This document shows, piece by piece, positions 38,226-48,010 of a stretch of DNA of 64,000 nt. How positions within the stretch are numbered: the stretch's first letter is position 1; every line of letters begins with the position of its first letter. Source of the DNA: Ruegeria atlantica (lineage in GTDB: Bacteria > Pseudomonadota > Alphaproteobacteria > Rhodobacterales > Rhodobacteraceae); contig NZ_WQFE01000016.1 of the NCBI RefSeq assembly GCF_013033965.1, positions 1 to 64,000 of the forward strand, in the 5' to 3' direction. Made by a program: the position numbers and the translations under genes. A model generated the notes under the pieces. The model saw nothing but the letters and a program-made list of their open reading frames with translations. It made no database searches and had not been told where the DNA came from.

Positions 38226-39017
38226 ATGTCTGAACTTGCAATTGAACGCGAAATCGACCGCTCCAAAATGCAGGTGAGCGACGAGGTCGCCATCGAAATC
38301 ACCAACATGAACAAGTGGTACGGGTCCTTCCATGTGCTGCGCGACATCAATCTGACCGTCAACCAGGGCGAGCGGATCGTAATCGCGGGGCCGTCGGGGT
38401 CGGGCAAGTCCACCTTGATCCGCTGCCTGAACGCGCTGGAGGAACACCAGCAGGGCAAGATCGTTGTGGACGGAACCGAGCTGTCGAATGACCTCAAGAA
38501 CATCGACAAGATCCGGTCTGAGGTTGGTATGGTGTTCCAGCACTTCAACCTGTTTCCGCATCTAAGCATTCTGGAAAACTGCACGCTGGCCCCGATCTGG
38601 GTGCGCAAGACGCCCAAGAAAGAGGCCGAAGAGCGCGCGATGCACTTCCTGGAAAAGGTGAAGATTCCTGAACAGGCCGACAAGTATCCCGGTCAGCTTT
38701 CGGGTGGTCAGCAGCAGCGTGTGGCGATTGCCCGCTCGCTCTGCATGATGCCTCGGATCATGTTGTTTGACGAGCCGACATCGGCGTTGGACCCCGAGAT
38801 GATCAAAGAGGTGCTCGACACCATGATCGAGCTGGCCGAGGAAGGCATGACTATGCTGTGCGTCACGCACGAGATGGGCTTTGCTCGTCAGGTTGCCAAC
38901 CGCGTGATCTTCATGGATGCCGGTCAGATCGTGGAACAGAACGAACCGGAAGAGTTCTTCAACAACCCACAATCCGAGCGGACCAAGTTGTTCCTCAGCC
39001 AGATTCTGGGGCACTAA
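38226..39017 (+). CDS. aapP: General L-amino-acid ABC transporter ATPase AapP
   Basis: This 263-residue ATPase has Walker [16 protein letters not shown], the Q-loop [10 protein letters not shown], the signature [15 protein letters not shown], Walker [16 protein letters not shown] and the switch histidine in [12 protein letters not shown]. It powers uptake through AapQM. A bidirectional terminator follows. Confidence 0.97.
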   Translation: MSELAIEREIDRSKMQVSDEVAIEITNMNKWYGSFHVLRDINLTVNQGERIVIAGPSGSGKSTLIRCLNALEEHQQGKIVVDGTELSNDLKNIDKIRSEVGMVFQHFNLFPHLSILENCTLAPIWVRKTPKKEAEERAMHFLEKVKIPEQADKYPGQLSGGQQQRVAIARSLCMMPRIMLFDEPTSALDPEMIKEVLDTMIELAEEGMTMLCVTHEMGFARQVANRVIFMDAGQIVEQNEPEEFFNNPQSERTKLFLSQILGH

Positions 39018-39038
39018 GCCGGATCAGATACCTAAAGA

Positions 39039-39066
39039 AAGGCGGGGCTTTGGCCTCGCCTTTTTC
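39039..39066. terminator. Bidirectional terminator between aapP and the SixA-like gene
   Basis: AAGGCGGGGC and GCCTCGCCTT (one G-T) enclose TTTG, with AAA before and TTTTT after, so it can work on both strands between two convergent genes. Confidence 0.88.
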
Positions 39067-39563
39067 TATTCCAGCAACTCGCGTGGAATGGCAAACCCCA
39101 GTACATCGCCGCTGCGCCACTTGAGGTCTGCCCAGCTTTCAATTTCGAACCTGAGTACCGTCGTTGCGCAGGTGGGGTAATCGTAGAACCGGGCGTGATC
39201 AGGTGGTCTTTTGACGAGGAGGCTCGCGAAACCGGCAATACCGGGATTGTGGCCCAGCATCAGAACTGATTGCTCTGTTGCGCCTGTCAGTTCGGCCAGC
39301 ATATCTTCGGGATCCGCATGATAAAGCGTTCGCAGAAAGCTAAGTTTTTCGGCTGGCAACCCCATCAGATCCCAGGTTTCCCGTGTGCGGGCAGAGCTTG
39401 AACTAAGCACCTCATCCGGTAACCAACCGCTTTCTCGCAGCCAGGCTGCAATTGCGGGGGCTGATTTGCGTCCCCGTCTATTCAGTGGGCGATCATGATC
39501 AGAGAGTGTCGGGCTATCCCAACTGGATTTCGCATGGCGCGTCAGGATCAGGGTGCGTGTCAT
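39066..39563 (-). CDS. SixA-like histidine phosphatase
   Basis: This 165-residue protein has the branch-1 histidine-phosphatase motif LTRHAKSSWDSP at the N-terminus (catalytic His in RHAKSS) and the second histidine in VLMLGHNPG. SixA removes phosphate from histidine in phosphorelay or PTS proteins; the target here is unknown. It overlaps the ferredoxin-like gene by four bases. Confidence 0.88.
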   Translation of the reverse strand: MTRTLILTRHAKSSWDSPTLSDHDRPLNRRGRKSAPAIAAWLRESGWLPDEVLSSSSARTRETWDLMGLPAEKLSFLRTLYHADPEDMLAELTGATEQSVLMLGHNPGIAGFASLLVKRPPDHARFYDYPTCATTVLRFEIESWADLKWRSGDVLGFAIPRELLE

Positions 39564-40246
39564 GACGGGTGAAACGCTCTCATGTGGTGGGCCGATTGTT
39601 CCGGGTCACGTCCTGCGCCAACGCTGAGGGGGCAGGATAGCCGTGCAAGGCAACCACCGGCCAAACAAGTTTGCCCTTCGGGCGTGGCAAGGTAGCCGTG
39701 GCAGGCCTCTACATCATAAAACGTCTGACTGTTCAGCGCTCCGACCGGGCAGGCTTGGGTACAGGGTGCTGCACATATTGAGCAGGGGGACGGGTCAGAT
39801 GCCTTCGGTACTGCAAACTCGTCGGCGAAATGCAGAGCACCGCGGAAAGAGATCATCATCCCAACCTCGTCGTGCACCAAAGCACCCACCGGGCTGCTGA
39901 AGGTGCGGCCAGATTTCAAAGCCCAGTCGATAAACGGCGCATAGGGCGGGCCGCCAAATGGAAAGTGAGCCTGGGCCGACAGGTCCTGCGCCATTTGTCC
40001 GATCACACGCGACGACCAACGGTCAACCGGATCGTCGCTCTGCCATTCAGGTGAGGATTTCAAAGCTGGCCAGAACGCGGCCCCTGCACCTAACAGGACC
40101 AGCGTGCCGCCTTCCAATTGCTTTGCGTCAGCAATGCGGGGGTGCAGCGCCCCCATGATGATCAGGCCAACGTCCCGTGCAGCCTGTTCGATTTCAGCAT
40201 AGGTAAGCGCCGCCGGGTTAGAGGAGGGGGAAAGGCGTTCTGTCAT
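39560..40246 (-). CDS. 4Fe-4S ferredoxin-like protein
   Basis: This 228-residue cytoplasmic protein has a cluster motif in PCSICAAPCTQACPVGAL (CxxCxxxCxxxCP) and further cysteines at CHGYLATPEGQTCLAGGC and RLSCPL. The arrangement resembles the C-terminal part of epoxyqueuosine-reductase-like proteins, but the corrinoid domain is not evident. The function is unknown. It lies between argB and the SixA-like gene. Confidence 0.78.
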   Translation of the reverse strand: MTERLSPSSNPAALTYAEIEQAARDVGLIIMGALHPRIADAKQLEGGTLVLLGAGAAFWPALKSSPEWQSDDPVDRWSSRVIGQMAQDLSAQAHFPFGGPPYAPFIDWALKSGRTFSSPVGALVHDEVGMMISFRGALHFADEFAVPKASDPSPCSICAAPCTQACPVGALNSQTFYDVEACHGYLATPEGQTCLAGGCLARLSCPLSVGAGRDPEQSAHHMRAFHPS

Positions 40247-40264
40247 GTCTCCTCCGCCAATGGC

Positions 40265-41128
40265 TTAGTCCGGTCGGATCAGCGATCCGGCACCGTGTTC
40301 GGTATAAAGCTCAAGCAAGACGGCGTTTGGCGCGCGCCCGTCCAGGATAACGACGGCGCGAACCCCGCTATGCAATGCGTCCAGCGCCGTTTCGGTCTTC
40401 GGGATCATGCCACCCGCAATTGTACCGTCCAGTGTCATCTCGCGGATCTGACCGGCCTTCAGCTCGGTCACGACATCCCCGGCGGCGTTCTTGACGCCCG
40501 AGACATCCGTGAGCAGAAGCAGGCGATCGGCCTTTAGCGCGGATGCAATAGCGCCTGCGGCAGTATCGCCGTTGACGTTGAAGGTTTCTCCATCCCGGCC
40601 TGCACCCAGAGGAGCAATCACCGGAATAACGTCATGTGCAAACAGGTCATGCAGGATCTTCGGGTTCATCTCTGCCGGACTTCCGACAAAACCCAGAGAT
40701 TCATCGGTCTGATCACAAATCATCAGTTGCGCGTCCTTGCCCGACAGGCCCACGGCCGAGCCGCCCTGGCCGTTGATCGCCTGCACGATGCGCTTGTTCA
40801 CGAGACCGGACAGAACCATCTCGACCACTTCAACGGTTGCTTTGTCGGTGACACGCTTGCCATTCACAAACTCAGATTGGATATCCAGCTTGTCCAGCAT
40901 CGCGTTGATCATCGGACCACCGCCGTGCACGATGACCGGGTTTACCCCAACCTGACGCATCAGGACGACGTCGCGGGCAAAGCTTTCCATTGCCTCGTCG
41001 CTGCCCATGGCGTGGCCGCCAAGTTTGATGACGACAATCGCGCCGTCGTAGCGTTGCAGGTAAGGCAGTGCGCTGTTCAGCGTTGCGGCGGTGGCGATCC
41101 AGTCCCGGTTCATGTCTCGTGTCTTCAT
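40265..41128 (-). CDS. argB: N-acetylglutamate kinase
   Basis: This 287-residue protein has the amino-acid kinase fold: [31 protein letters not shown] with the substrate site, and [20 protein letters not shown] plus [16 protein letters not shown] for ATP. It phosphorylates N-acetylglutamate in arginine synthesis. AGAGGGACTGCAGCC precedes the ATG. It heads the argB-ferredoxin-SixA operon. Confidence 0.97.
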   Translation of the reverse strand: MKTRDMNRDWIATAATLNSALPYLQRYDGAIVVIKLGGHAMGSDEAMESFARDVVLMRQVGVNPVIVHGGGPMINAMLDKLDIQSEFVNGKRVTDKATVEVVEMVLSGLVNKRIVQAINGQGGSAVGLSGKDAQLMICDQTDESLGFVGSPAEMNPKILHDLFAHDVIPVIAPLGAGRDGETFNVNGDTAAGAIASALKADRLLLLTDVSGVKNAAGDVVTELKAGQIREMTLDGTIAGGMIPKTETALDALHSGVRAVVILDGRAPNAVLLELYTEHGAGSLIRPD

Positions 41129-41233
41129 GGCTGCAGTCCCTCTGGGAACCCGTGTTAGGGCCTTTGTGAAGCTCTGCCAAGACCGGATCGCGTATAGGGC
41201 CGCACCAGTTGCCCCGGTGCGGCTCCTTGCGTG

Positions 41234-42637
41234 TCAGCTTATCGCGCGTTTCATCGCCGGGATGTTGCTAACCACCAGCAGGTCAAAAGCAAGTACCGCA
41301 ATCAAGGTCAGGCCCACCAACGGGAAGGCCATCGCGGTGAACAACCCAATCAGGATAGCCCCCTTCCACAAAGGCAGTTCAGTAGGCATCGACGGCGCAG
41401 CCAGACGCACGACCCCCTGAGGCCGACGTTTGACCCACATCACAACACCCGACACGCAGACAAAGATGACCGACAGGCAGAACACCAGATTCAGGATAAA
41501 GTTCCATGTGCCCATCAGCCCCATGTGAAACGGGATGCCAACGGCCATGGATTTTCCCATCAACGAGTAATCCTCATACCTGACATCCGCCAGAATCTTG
41601 CCGGTGTACTGGTCCACATGAACGGTGCGGTCATTTATCGGGTTGGTTGAGTCGCTGCTCATGCTGTCCCGGTTCAGGGTCCAGACACCATCCTCGCCAC
41701 TGGGATAGGCAACGCGAAAGCGTCCGGTCATGTCCAGTGCGGTCCCAAGCGCCACAAGTGCATCGATGCCTACGGGAGTGCCTTGGGGAATACCGTCGAT
41801 ACCGGCCTTGGACCCAGAAGCGGGCATTGGCGTTTGCTCCAGCGCCCAGGGTACGTCGTTTTGGTGCCCGTGGTTCATGCTGGCATGGATATCGTCGGAC
41901 AACGGAACGTTATCCCATTTCTCGGCAGGGAAACTGCTCCATGGCTGGACGATCATCCCGCCCCAAACACCGGCCCAGGACAAGCCTGAGATTAAGAAGA
42001 CCACCAGCAACCCGGACATCCAGAATCCGATCACAGCGTGCAGCGATTTCCACAAGGCGCGACCGCGAACACGCAAATTGGGTACAATTGCGGCCAGGGC
42101 ATTACCACGCGGCCACCACATATACAGGCCCGTTAAGACCAGCAGCAGGCTGAGCCCCGCTGCGATTTCAAGGATACGGTCTCCGGTCGTGCCGATCATT
42201 AGGGTTGAGTGGATGTTGTCGGCTAAATCGTACCAACCCGCGCGCCGGTTCCATACGGTCAAAACTTCCCCTGCATAGGGGTCGACGGCCACAAGACGCT
42301 GACCCTCTTCGGTTTTGATGCGGAAGACGGTTGCCAGATCGGCGGCCTTCGGACCGATCCACTCAACAACAGTGCCCGGAACTTCTTCCAGCGCGATAAG
42401 CGCTTGTTGGGAGGCGGGTTGCGATTGCCCGTGGACACCTACAACGATTTTTTCGCCGTCGCGACCGTCAAACTGGGTGATGAACATCATCATCAGCCCT
42501 GTGACGGCTAAAATGATCAGAAACGGGATGACGAATATCCCTGCATAGAAATGCCACCGCCAGGCGGCGAAATAGAATTTTTGCGCAGTAGTGTTTTGCG
42601 CCGGGGTTTCCCCCAGATTTTGGCTGTTCAGTGCCAT
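41234..42637 (-). CDS. PepSY-associated TM helix (PiuB-like) protein
   Basis: This 467-residue membrane protein begins with a helix after FYFAAWRWHFYAGIFVIPFL, the start of PepSY_TM proteins, and has helices around residues 25-50, 150-172, 195-222, 385-410 and 425-460 with periplasmic PepSY-like regions between. Relatives are induced by iron limitation or reduce siderophore-bound iron. Here it sits next to a DUF2946 protein, a pairing often linked to copper or iron. Confidence 0.85.
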   Translation of the reverse strand: MALNSQNLGETPAQNTTAQKFYFAAWRWHFYAGIFVIPFLIILAVTGLMMMFITQFDGRDGEKIVVGVHGQSQPASQQALIALEEVPGTVVEWIGPKAADLATVFRIKTEEGQRLVAVDPYAGEVLTVWNRRAGWYDLADNIHSTLMIGTTGDRILEIAAGLSLLLVLTGLYMWWPRGNALAAIVPNLRVRGRALWKSLHAVIGFWMSGLLVVFLISGLSWAGVWGGMIVQPWSSFPAEKWDNVPLSDDIHASMNHGHQNDVPWALEQTPMPASGSKAGIDGIPQGTPVGIDALVALGTALDMTGRFRVAYPSGEDGVWTLNRDSMSSDSTNPINDRTVHVDQYTGKILADVRYEDYSLMGKSMAVGIPFHMGLMGTWNFILNLVFCLSVIFVCVSGVVMWVKRRPQGVVRLAAPSMPTELPLWKGAILIGLFTAMAFPLVGLTLIAVLAFDLLVVSNIPAMKRAIS

Positions 42638-42704
42638 TCTTGTTCTCCGGATTCGAAAAATGCCCTGCGCAGCGTTTGCGCAGGTTCAAAAGTGCTGAGG
42701 TGAA

Positions 42705-43073
42705 TCAGGAGAAGAAGGGAGGCCCCCGCGCATCATAGCGGGCATAGAACCCGGCACTGCGATGGGTGAAGTCGCGGTGCACCCAACGTGGCTGAATCAC
42801 CGCAGCGAAGGGGATGGTCGCGCCGACCAGTGGCAGTTGTGCATCCGACGTCAGACCCGCGAACGGGCACAGTGTGCGCGAATCCGTGTCGTCGTGCACA
42901 GGACCATCTGGGTCCAGATCGACCCATTGTTCGACCGTGCCCTCGCCCGTACAGATCACCAGCAGCACTTTCCCATCACTGCCCATCGCGGGCATCCAAC
43001 CCTGAGGAATTGCGCTGGTCAGCACAATTGCCGCCAACGTCAGAACAGGAAAAAGGCGGCCGATCAGGATCAT
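42705..43073 (-). CDS. DUF2946 family protein
   Basis: This 122-residue protein has an N-terminal helix (LFPVLTLAAIVLTSAIPQGW) and the DUF2946 features GWMPAMGSDGKVLLVICTG and the CPFAG segment. The family is of unknown function and often lies beside TonB receptors, PepSY proteins or copper genes. It overlaps engB by four bases, so it shares the transcript of a GTPase essential for ribosome assembly. Confidence 0.8.
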   Translation of the reverse strand: MILIGRLFPVLTLAAIVLTSAIPQGWMPAMGSDGKVLLVICTGEGTVEQWVDLDPDGPVHDDTDSRTLCPFAGLTSDAQLPLVGATIPFAAVIQPRWVHRDFTHRSAGFYARYDARGPPFFS

Positions 43074-43723
43074 TCCAGATGTGCGATGATCGAACGGAGG
43101 GTCGAGATCCCGTCACCCTTTTCGGATGAGGTCAGCACGATTTCCGGATATGCGGCGGGGTGTTTCGACAGTGCGCCGCGTACCTGATCCAACACTTTAG
43201 CTCGATCATTAGCTTTCACCTTATCCGCCTTGGTCATCACGCACTGAAATGTGACAGCGCTGGTATCCAGAAGTTTCATGATCTCGGCATCGACGGGTTT
43301 CACCCCATGGCGTGAGTCAATCAGGACAAAGGCCCGGCGCAGGGTCTGGCGACCGCTCAGATATTGCTTCAGCAACCGCTGCCATTTTTCGACAACCTTC
43401 ACCGGCGCGTTGGCATATCCGTATCCGGGCAGGTCGACCAGATAGAGCTCGGGGCCTTGGGTGAAAAAGTTGATCTCTTGTGTGCGGCCCGGAGTGTTGG
43501 ACGCGCGCGCCAGCCCCTTGGTGCCGGTCAGCGCGTTGATCAGGCTGGACTTGCCCACGTTTGAACGTCCGGCAAAGCAGACTTCAAGCCGGTCAGGTAC
43601 CGGCAGTCCGTTCATCGCGACAACGCCTTTTACAAACTCGGAAGGCCCCGCAAACAGTTTGCGGCCGCGTTCCAGCGCGAACTCGTCCGGGTCTTCGACC
43701 AGTGGGAAGGGAAGGGTGCTCAT
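43070..43723 (-). CDS. engB: Ribosome biogenesis GTP-binding protein EngB (YihA/YsxC)
   Basis: This 217-residue GTPase has G1 GRSNVGKSSLINAL, G2/G3 regions SNTPGRTQEINFF and DLPGYGYANAP, and G4 MTKADK. It helps late assembly of the 50S subunit. It overlaps both neighbours by four bases (DUF2946 downstream, MOSC upstream), placing it in a tightly packed operon with yidC. Confidence 0.96.
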   Translation of the reverse strand: MSTLPFPLVEDPDEFALERGRKLFAGPSEFVKGVVAMNGLPVPDRLEVCFAGRSNVGKSSLINALTGTKGLARASNTPGRTQEINFFTQGPELYLVDLPGYGYANAPVKVVEKWQRLLKQYLSGRQTLRRAFVLIDSRHGVKPVDAEIMKLLDTSAVTFQCVMTKADKVKANDRAKVLDQVRGALSKHPAAYPEIVLTSSEKGDGISTLRSIIAHLE

Positions 43724-44457
43724 AACGGGTGAACCTTATCGCCAACTGAAATTGCGCCGCCTCGGACGACTTCGGCGTAGACACCGAAATCCTGATGGCC
43801 CCAACTGTTCAAGGCGCCCAGCGTATCCGTATCGCGCACGCCGGTTTCCGGATTAGCAGTTGTCGCCATACAGCGCTGGATGCGTTCCTTGACGTGGAAC
43901 ACAGCCTCACCAATCTGTACCTCGCGACCCAGCCAGCCGAATTCTTCCCACAAGGGCAGGCCATCGAACCAGATGTTGCCACGCCAGCGTTGGATCGACA
44001 GATCGCTGCCAAGCTTTTGCCCGACAGCGCGATGCGACGCCAAGTTGCACAGGCTGATCGATGGAAAGTCACTGTCGGTCATGCCGCGACCCGGCACTCG
44101 GACGATCCGGGCTGACGCCGCCCGATCCGCAGGCATCAATGGTTGAACCCAGTCCAAAAAGACTTGTTGCTCTTTATCCGGGTCAAAGGTCAGATCCGGA
44201 CGATCCGAATGCGTCAGGGTTATCGTATCGCCGTTCAATCGGGCAGAGATCGCCATTAACTGCGGTGCCTTTGACCCGCGGCTGAAGTTGGCGCAAGGGA
44301 CCCATTGCGAGCCATCCGCATTCGACGCCTCATGCGCGACCGCCCAAACGCGATCCCCGGGCATGGTCTGCCCGGGGCTCACTGTAACGGTCTGAACGGC
44401 TTCACGACCATGGCTTTTGATCGGATGTCGCCAGATATGGGTTACCTCAGCATTCAT
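43720..44457 (-). CDS. MOSC-domain protein
   Basis: This 245-residue protein starts with the MOSC N-terminal region (VTHIWRHPIKSHGREAVQTV) and has RIQRCMATTANPETGVRD, the MOSC segment with the conserved cysteine. MOSC proteins handle sulfur or molybdenum cofactor, some as molybdopterin-dependent reductases. It overlaps yidC and engB by four bases each. Confidence 0.88.
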   Translation of the reverse strand: MNAEVTHIWRHPIKSHGREAVQTVTVSPGQTMPGDRVWAVAHEASNADGSQWVPCANFSRGSKAPQLMAISARLNGDTITLTHSDRPDLTFDPDKEQQVFLDWVQPLMPADRAASARIVRVPGRGMTDSDFPSISLCNLASHRAVGQKLGSDLSIQRWRGNIWFDGLPLWEEFGWLGREVQIGEAVFHVKERIQRCMATTANPETGVRDTDTLGALNSWGHQDFGVYAEVVRGGAISVGDKVHPL

Positions 44458-46283
44458 TTGTCGTCCGTTTTGGGCGTCCGCTTGAAGCCGGATTTGATGT
44501 TGCCGAACACATCCGGCTTATAGCCTTGGCTGCGCATGATCAGGTATTGCTGTGTGAACGTGATCGTGTTGTTGGCGATCCAGTAAACGACCAGTCCGCT
44601 GGCAAAGCTGCCCAGCATGAACATGAAGACCCAAGGCATCCAGGCAAAGATCATCGCCTGCGTCGGATCGGTTGGTGCCGGGTTCAGTTTCTGCTGCAGC
44701 CACATCGAGATACCCAGAAGCAGCGGTAGAATGCCAATGAAGATCAGCGCCATGAAGGTATCTGGTTGCGGACCGGCAAAGGGCAGCAGACCAAACAGGT
44801 TCATGATCGAGGTCGGATCAGGCGCGCTGAGATCCTGGAACGGGCCGAACCAAGGCGCCTGACGCAGTTCGATGGTGACAAAGATCACTTTATACAGCGA
44901 GAAAAAGATCGGGATCTGCATCAGGATGGGCAAACAGCCTGCGGCCGGATTCACTTTTTCCTTCTTGTACAACTCCATCATACCCTGCTGCATCTTCTGG
45001 CGATCATCGCCCGCGGCCTCTTTCAAGGCTTCCATTTGCGGCTGCAGCTCTTTCATCTTCGCCATCGAGACATAGGACTTGAACGCCAGTGGGAACAGGA
45101 TCGCCTTGATGATCAGGGTCAGGCCGATGATCGACCAGCCCATATTTCCGATCAGAGCGTTGATGTTGTGCAGCAACCAGAATATCGGCTTGGTCAGGAA
45201 GTAGAACCAGCCCCAGTCGATGCTGTCGACAAACTTCTGTACGCCCTCTTTCTGATACTCGCGAATGGTCTCCCATTCTTTGGCACCTGCGAACAGACGT
45301 GTGGTGACTTCTTCGGTCGCACCGGGCGCAACCGCCAGTGTCGGTAGAACGGTTTCGGTCTGGTAGATCTTGCGGCGAGCGTCATACTTTGCCGCCGCTT
45401 TGAATGCCGACCCCTCAGCAGGGATCAGAGTGGTCATCCAGTAGTGATCGGTAAAGCCGACCCAGCCGCCTTCCTTGATCTGGAAGACTTCGGCCTGCGC
45501 ACGTTCGTTCGGGTCAATGTCAAAATCGCGCACATCGCCATAGTCGATTTCGTCCAGAACGCCGTCGGCCATGACCATCACGCCTTCATGCAGGATGAAG
45601 AAGTTCTTGAGCTCCGGCAGGTCGCCGTCTTCACCCATGCCGTGACGGGCCAGGATGCCGTATGGGGCCATGCCGACCTCGGCCTGGGTGTTGTTTTCAA
45701 CCGACTGGGTGACAGTGAACATATAATCCTGATCCACTGCGATGTTGCGACGGAAGGTCAGGCCCTTTCCGTTGTCCCATTTCAGAGTGACCGGAGTATC
45801 GACCCCAAGGGTTTCACCACTTTCAACAGTCCACAGCGTATTCGGGCCGGGAACGTCCGCGCCAGCTACGCCAGCGCCCGGTGCCCATCCGTACAAGGCA
45901 TAATAAGCGGAATCCGACCCGACAGGCGACAGCAGCTCAACAATGGGCGCACCTTCTTCGATCGAAACTTTGTAGTCTTTCAGGAACAGCTCATCGATGC
46001 GACCGCCGGACAGAGACAGGCTGCCTTTCAGGCGCGGCGTTTCGATCTCGATCCGTGGTGCCTCGGCGTCAGGCTCGATCTCGGTGGCGTCTGCTGTTGC
46101 TTCACCAACCGTGTTCGTGCCGGCGGCGCTTGGCGTTTGCACCTCAGTACCGTCTGTCACGCTGATCTCGGTGGCATCCGGTGCCGTCGTCGGCTCGGGT
46201 GGAGGAAACAACACGAACCAGACCAGGATCACGAGAAAGCTGAGCGCGGTTGCGAGGATGAGATTCTTGTTCTGATCGTCCAT
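44454..46283 (-). CDS. yidC: Membrane protein insertase YidC
   Basis: The protein has 609 residues from ATG 46283, chosen because MDDQNKNLILATALSFLV is the standard N-terminal anchor. A large periplasmic domain (about 50-370) precedes the conserved core with WSIIGLTLIIKAILFPLAFK, ELQPQMEALKEAAGDDRQKM and GCLPILMQIPIFFSLYKVI. YidC inserts membrane proteins alone or with SecYEG. An earlier in-frame ATG has no supporting homology. Confidence 0.97.
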   Translation of the reverse strand: MDDQNKNLILATALSFLVILVWFVLFPPPEPTTAPDATEISVTDGTEVQTPSAAGTNTVGEATADATEIEPDAEAPRIEIETPRLKGSLSLSGGRIDELFLKDYKVSIEEGAPIVELLSPVGSDSAYYALYGWAPGAGVAGADVPGPNTLWTVESGETLGVDTPVTLKWDNGKGLTFRRNIAVDQDYMFTVTQSVENNTQAEVGMAPYGILARHGMGEDGDLPELKNFFILHEGVMVMADGVLDEIDYGDVRDFDIDPNERAQAEVFQIKEGGWVGFTDHYWMTTLIPAEGSAFKAAAKYDARRKIYQTETVLPTLAVAPGATEEVTTRLFAGAKEWETIREYQKEGVQKFVDSIDWGWFYFLTKPIFWLLHNINALIGNMGWSIIGLTLIIKAILFPLAFKSYVSMAKMKELQPQMEALKEAAGDDRQKMQQGMMELYKKEKVNPAAGCLPILMQIPIFFSLYKVIFVTIELRQAPWFGPFQDLSAPDPTSIMNLFGLLPFAGPQPDTFMALIFIGILPLLLGISMWLQQKLNPAPTDPTQAMIFAWMPWVFMFMLGSFASGLVVYWIANNTITFTQQYLIMRSQGYKPDVFGNIKSGFKRTPKTDDK

Positions 46284-46406
46284 CGGGGACAGCCACCTTG
46301 AGCAGTGAAAGACACCCGGTGGGTTCAACAGAGTGCGGACCCAAAGGTCAAGCGGAATCGCCCCGTAATTCATCACTGACCGGGGTTCTGTGGCGTTAAT
46401 TCGCGC

Positions 46407-47939
46407 CTAGGGACCTGCCTGGCGTCCGATTTTTGGCATTCCATTTAGTTTGTTCTGATGTGTGGCCATCCAGTCCAATGTTTTTTCGAAGGGCATAGGC
46501 TTGCCAATTCCAAACCCCTGCACGTGGTCGCAACCAAGTTGAGCCATCAAGGCATGCTCGCCCGGCGTCTCGACCCCTTCGGCCAGAGATTCGACGTTCA
46601 GCCGTTCCGCCATTGTCAAAATCGCGCTGACCAACTGCTGCTGGCTTGCGTCCCGATCTGCTTTGGTCACAAAAGACCGATCGATTTTTATGCGTGAGAC
46701 GTCAAAGCGTTTGATCGACGCAATAGACGCGTGGCCGGTGCCAAAATCATCAAGATCAATGCAGCAACCGAGTTTGGACATGCTTGTCACGTTGCGGGTG
46801 ATCACATCATCGGGCCGTCTGGAAAACACTGTTTCAAGAATCTCGACAGCCAATCTGTCGGGGGTCAGGTTGTTTTGATCCAGTTCCCATTTCAGCCGAT
46901 CAATCAACGTCACGTCGCGCAGTTCGTCTGATGAGAAATTCACGCCAATCCGAGGCACGATTGCACCGGCCTGATCCCACGTTCGCATGGCGGCGAACGC
47001 GTGGTGCCGCATCACCTGGCCCAGGCGCTCCATCAAGTCGGCTTGTTCGGCAAAAGGCAGGAAAACCTGTGGTCCCAAAACACCTTTTTGGGGGTGTTCC
47101 CAACGGGCCAGTGCCTCGAATCCTGTGACGCGCCCGGTGTCGGTGGAAATCTGCGGCTGAAACCAAGGGCGGATTGCGCCGCTATCCAATGCAGCAATGA
47201 ACTCGCTGCGTAGGTTGGCGCGCACCCGTGCCCGCCGCTGCGTTTCCGAAGAATAGGCGCGGATGGTTGCGGGCCCATTTCGTTGCGCTTCGGCCAAGGC
47301 TGCACCGGCGGCATCGATCCAACCAGAAAAGGCGACGTCGGGCAAAGTGGATTGCAGGCAAAACCCGATAGAGCATGTCATGTAAACGCTGGTGCCATTC
47401 AGCATGATTGGCTCATCCACGGCGGTCTGGATGCGCCCTGACATCTGAATGCAGGCCTCAAGATCCAGATTCTGTGCCGCACGCAGCCCAATTGCGATCT
47501 TGCCTTGATCCAGACCGGCGGCAATGTCATGCGATCGGATAACAGACACAACGCGGCTGCGGAACTGGTCCGCCATCACGTTTCCGGCCGCATTGCCGTG
47601 CAGGTCAAGACACTCGGAAAATCCGTCCAATTCAACGATCATGCAGGCGGCTTCGTGGCCGGTGCGCTGGTTTTGTGCGAACAGCGTTTCCATCTCGGCA
47701 GCAAACATGTCGAGGGGCATGAGGCCGTTATCATCTTTCGTACGACTGACCACCTTGCGTGCGCTTGATGCGATGGCAAGGACAAGCGGCAGAGCAAGCG
47801 CTACGATAATCAATGCCCGCTCTCCTCCGATCCAATACGCGGCCAGACTGATCGCTGGCGCGAAAGCCAAAGCGGGAGGGCCGCTCAGCCCAATGGAAAG
47901 CGCATCAAGAGTTTTTCTGACTGAGATATGTTTCCACAT
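46407..47939 (-). CDS. EAL-domain c-di-GMP phosphodiesterase with degenerate GGDEF
   Basis: This 510-residue protein has two N-terminal helices (about 22-60). A GGDEF-like domain (about 85-235) has lost its motif, reading LDQGKIAIGL at the expected site. A complete EAL domain (about 245-495) has FEALARWEHP, DDFGTGHASI, RIKIDRSFV and AEGVETPGE. It probably degrades c-di-GMP, with the GGDEF-like part as a sensor. It lies between ttcA and yidC on the same strand. Confidence 0.9.
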   Translation of the reverse strand: MWKHISVRKTLDALSIGLSGPPALAFAPAISLAAYWIGGERALIIVALALPLVLAIASSARKVVSRTKDDNGLMPLDMFAAEMETLFAQNQRTGHEAACMIVELDGFSECLDLHGNAAGNVMADQFRSRVVSVIRSHDIAAGLDQGKIAIGLRAAQNLDLEACIQMSGRIQTAVDEPIMLNGTSVYMTCSIGFCLQSTLPDVAFSGWIDAAGAALAEAQRNGPATIRAYSSETQRRARVRANLRSEFIAALDSGAIRPWFQPQISTDTGRVTGFEALARWEHPQKGVLGPQVFLPFAEQADLMERLGQVMRHHAFAAMRTWDQAGAIVPRIGVNFSSDELRDVTLIDRLKWELDQNNLTPDRLAVEILETVFSRRPDDVITRNVTSMSKLGCCIDLDDFGTGHASIASIKRFDVSRIKIDRSFVTKADRDASQQQLVSAILTMAERLNVESLAEGVETPGEHALMAQLGCDHVQGFGIGKPMPFEKTLDWMATHQNKLNGMPKIGRQAGP

Positions 47940-48010
47940 CGGATCTTCGGGCCTCTACCTTGCGTCTGCAACGCTTTGGTCGACCCTAGGAAACCAATCT
48001 GAGTCACTCG

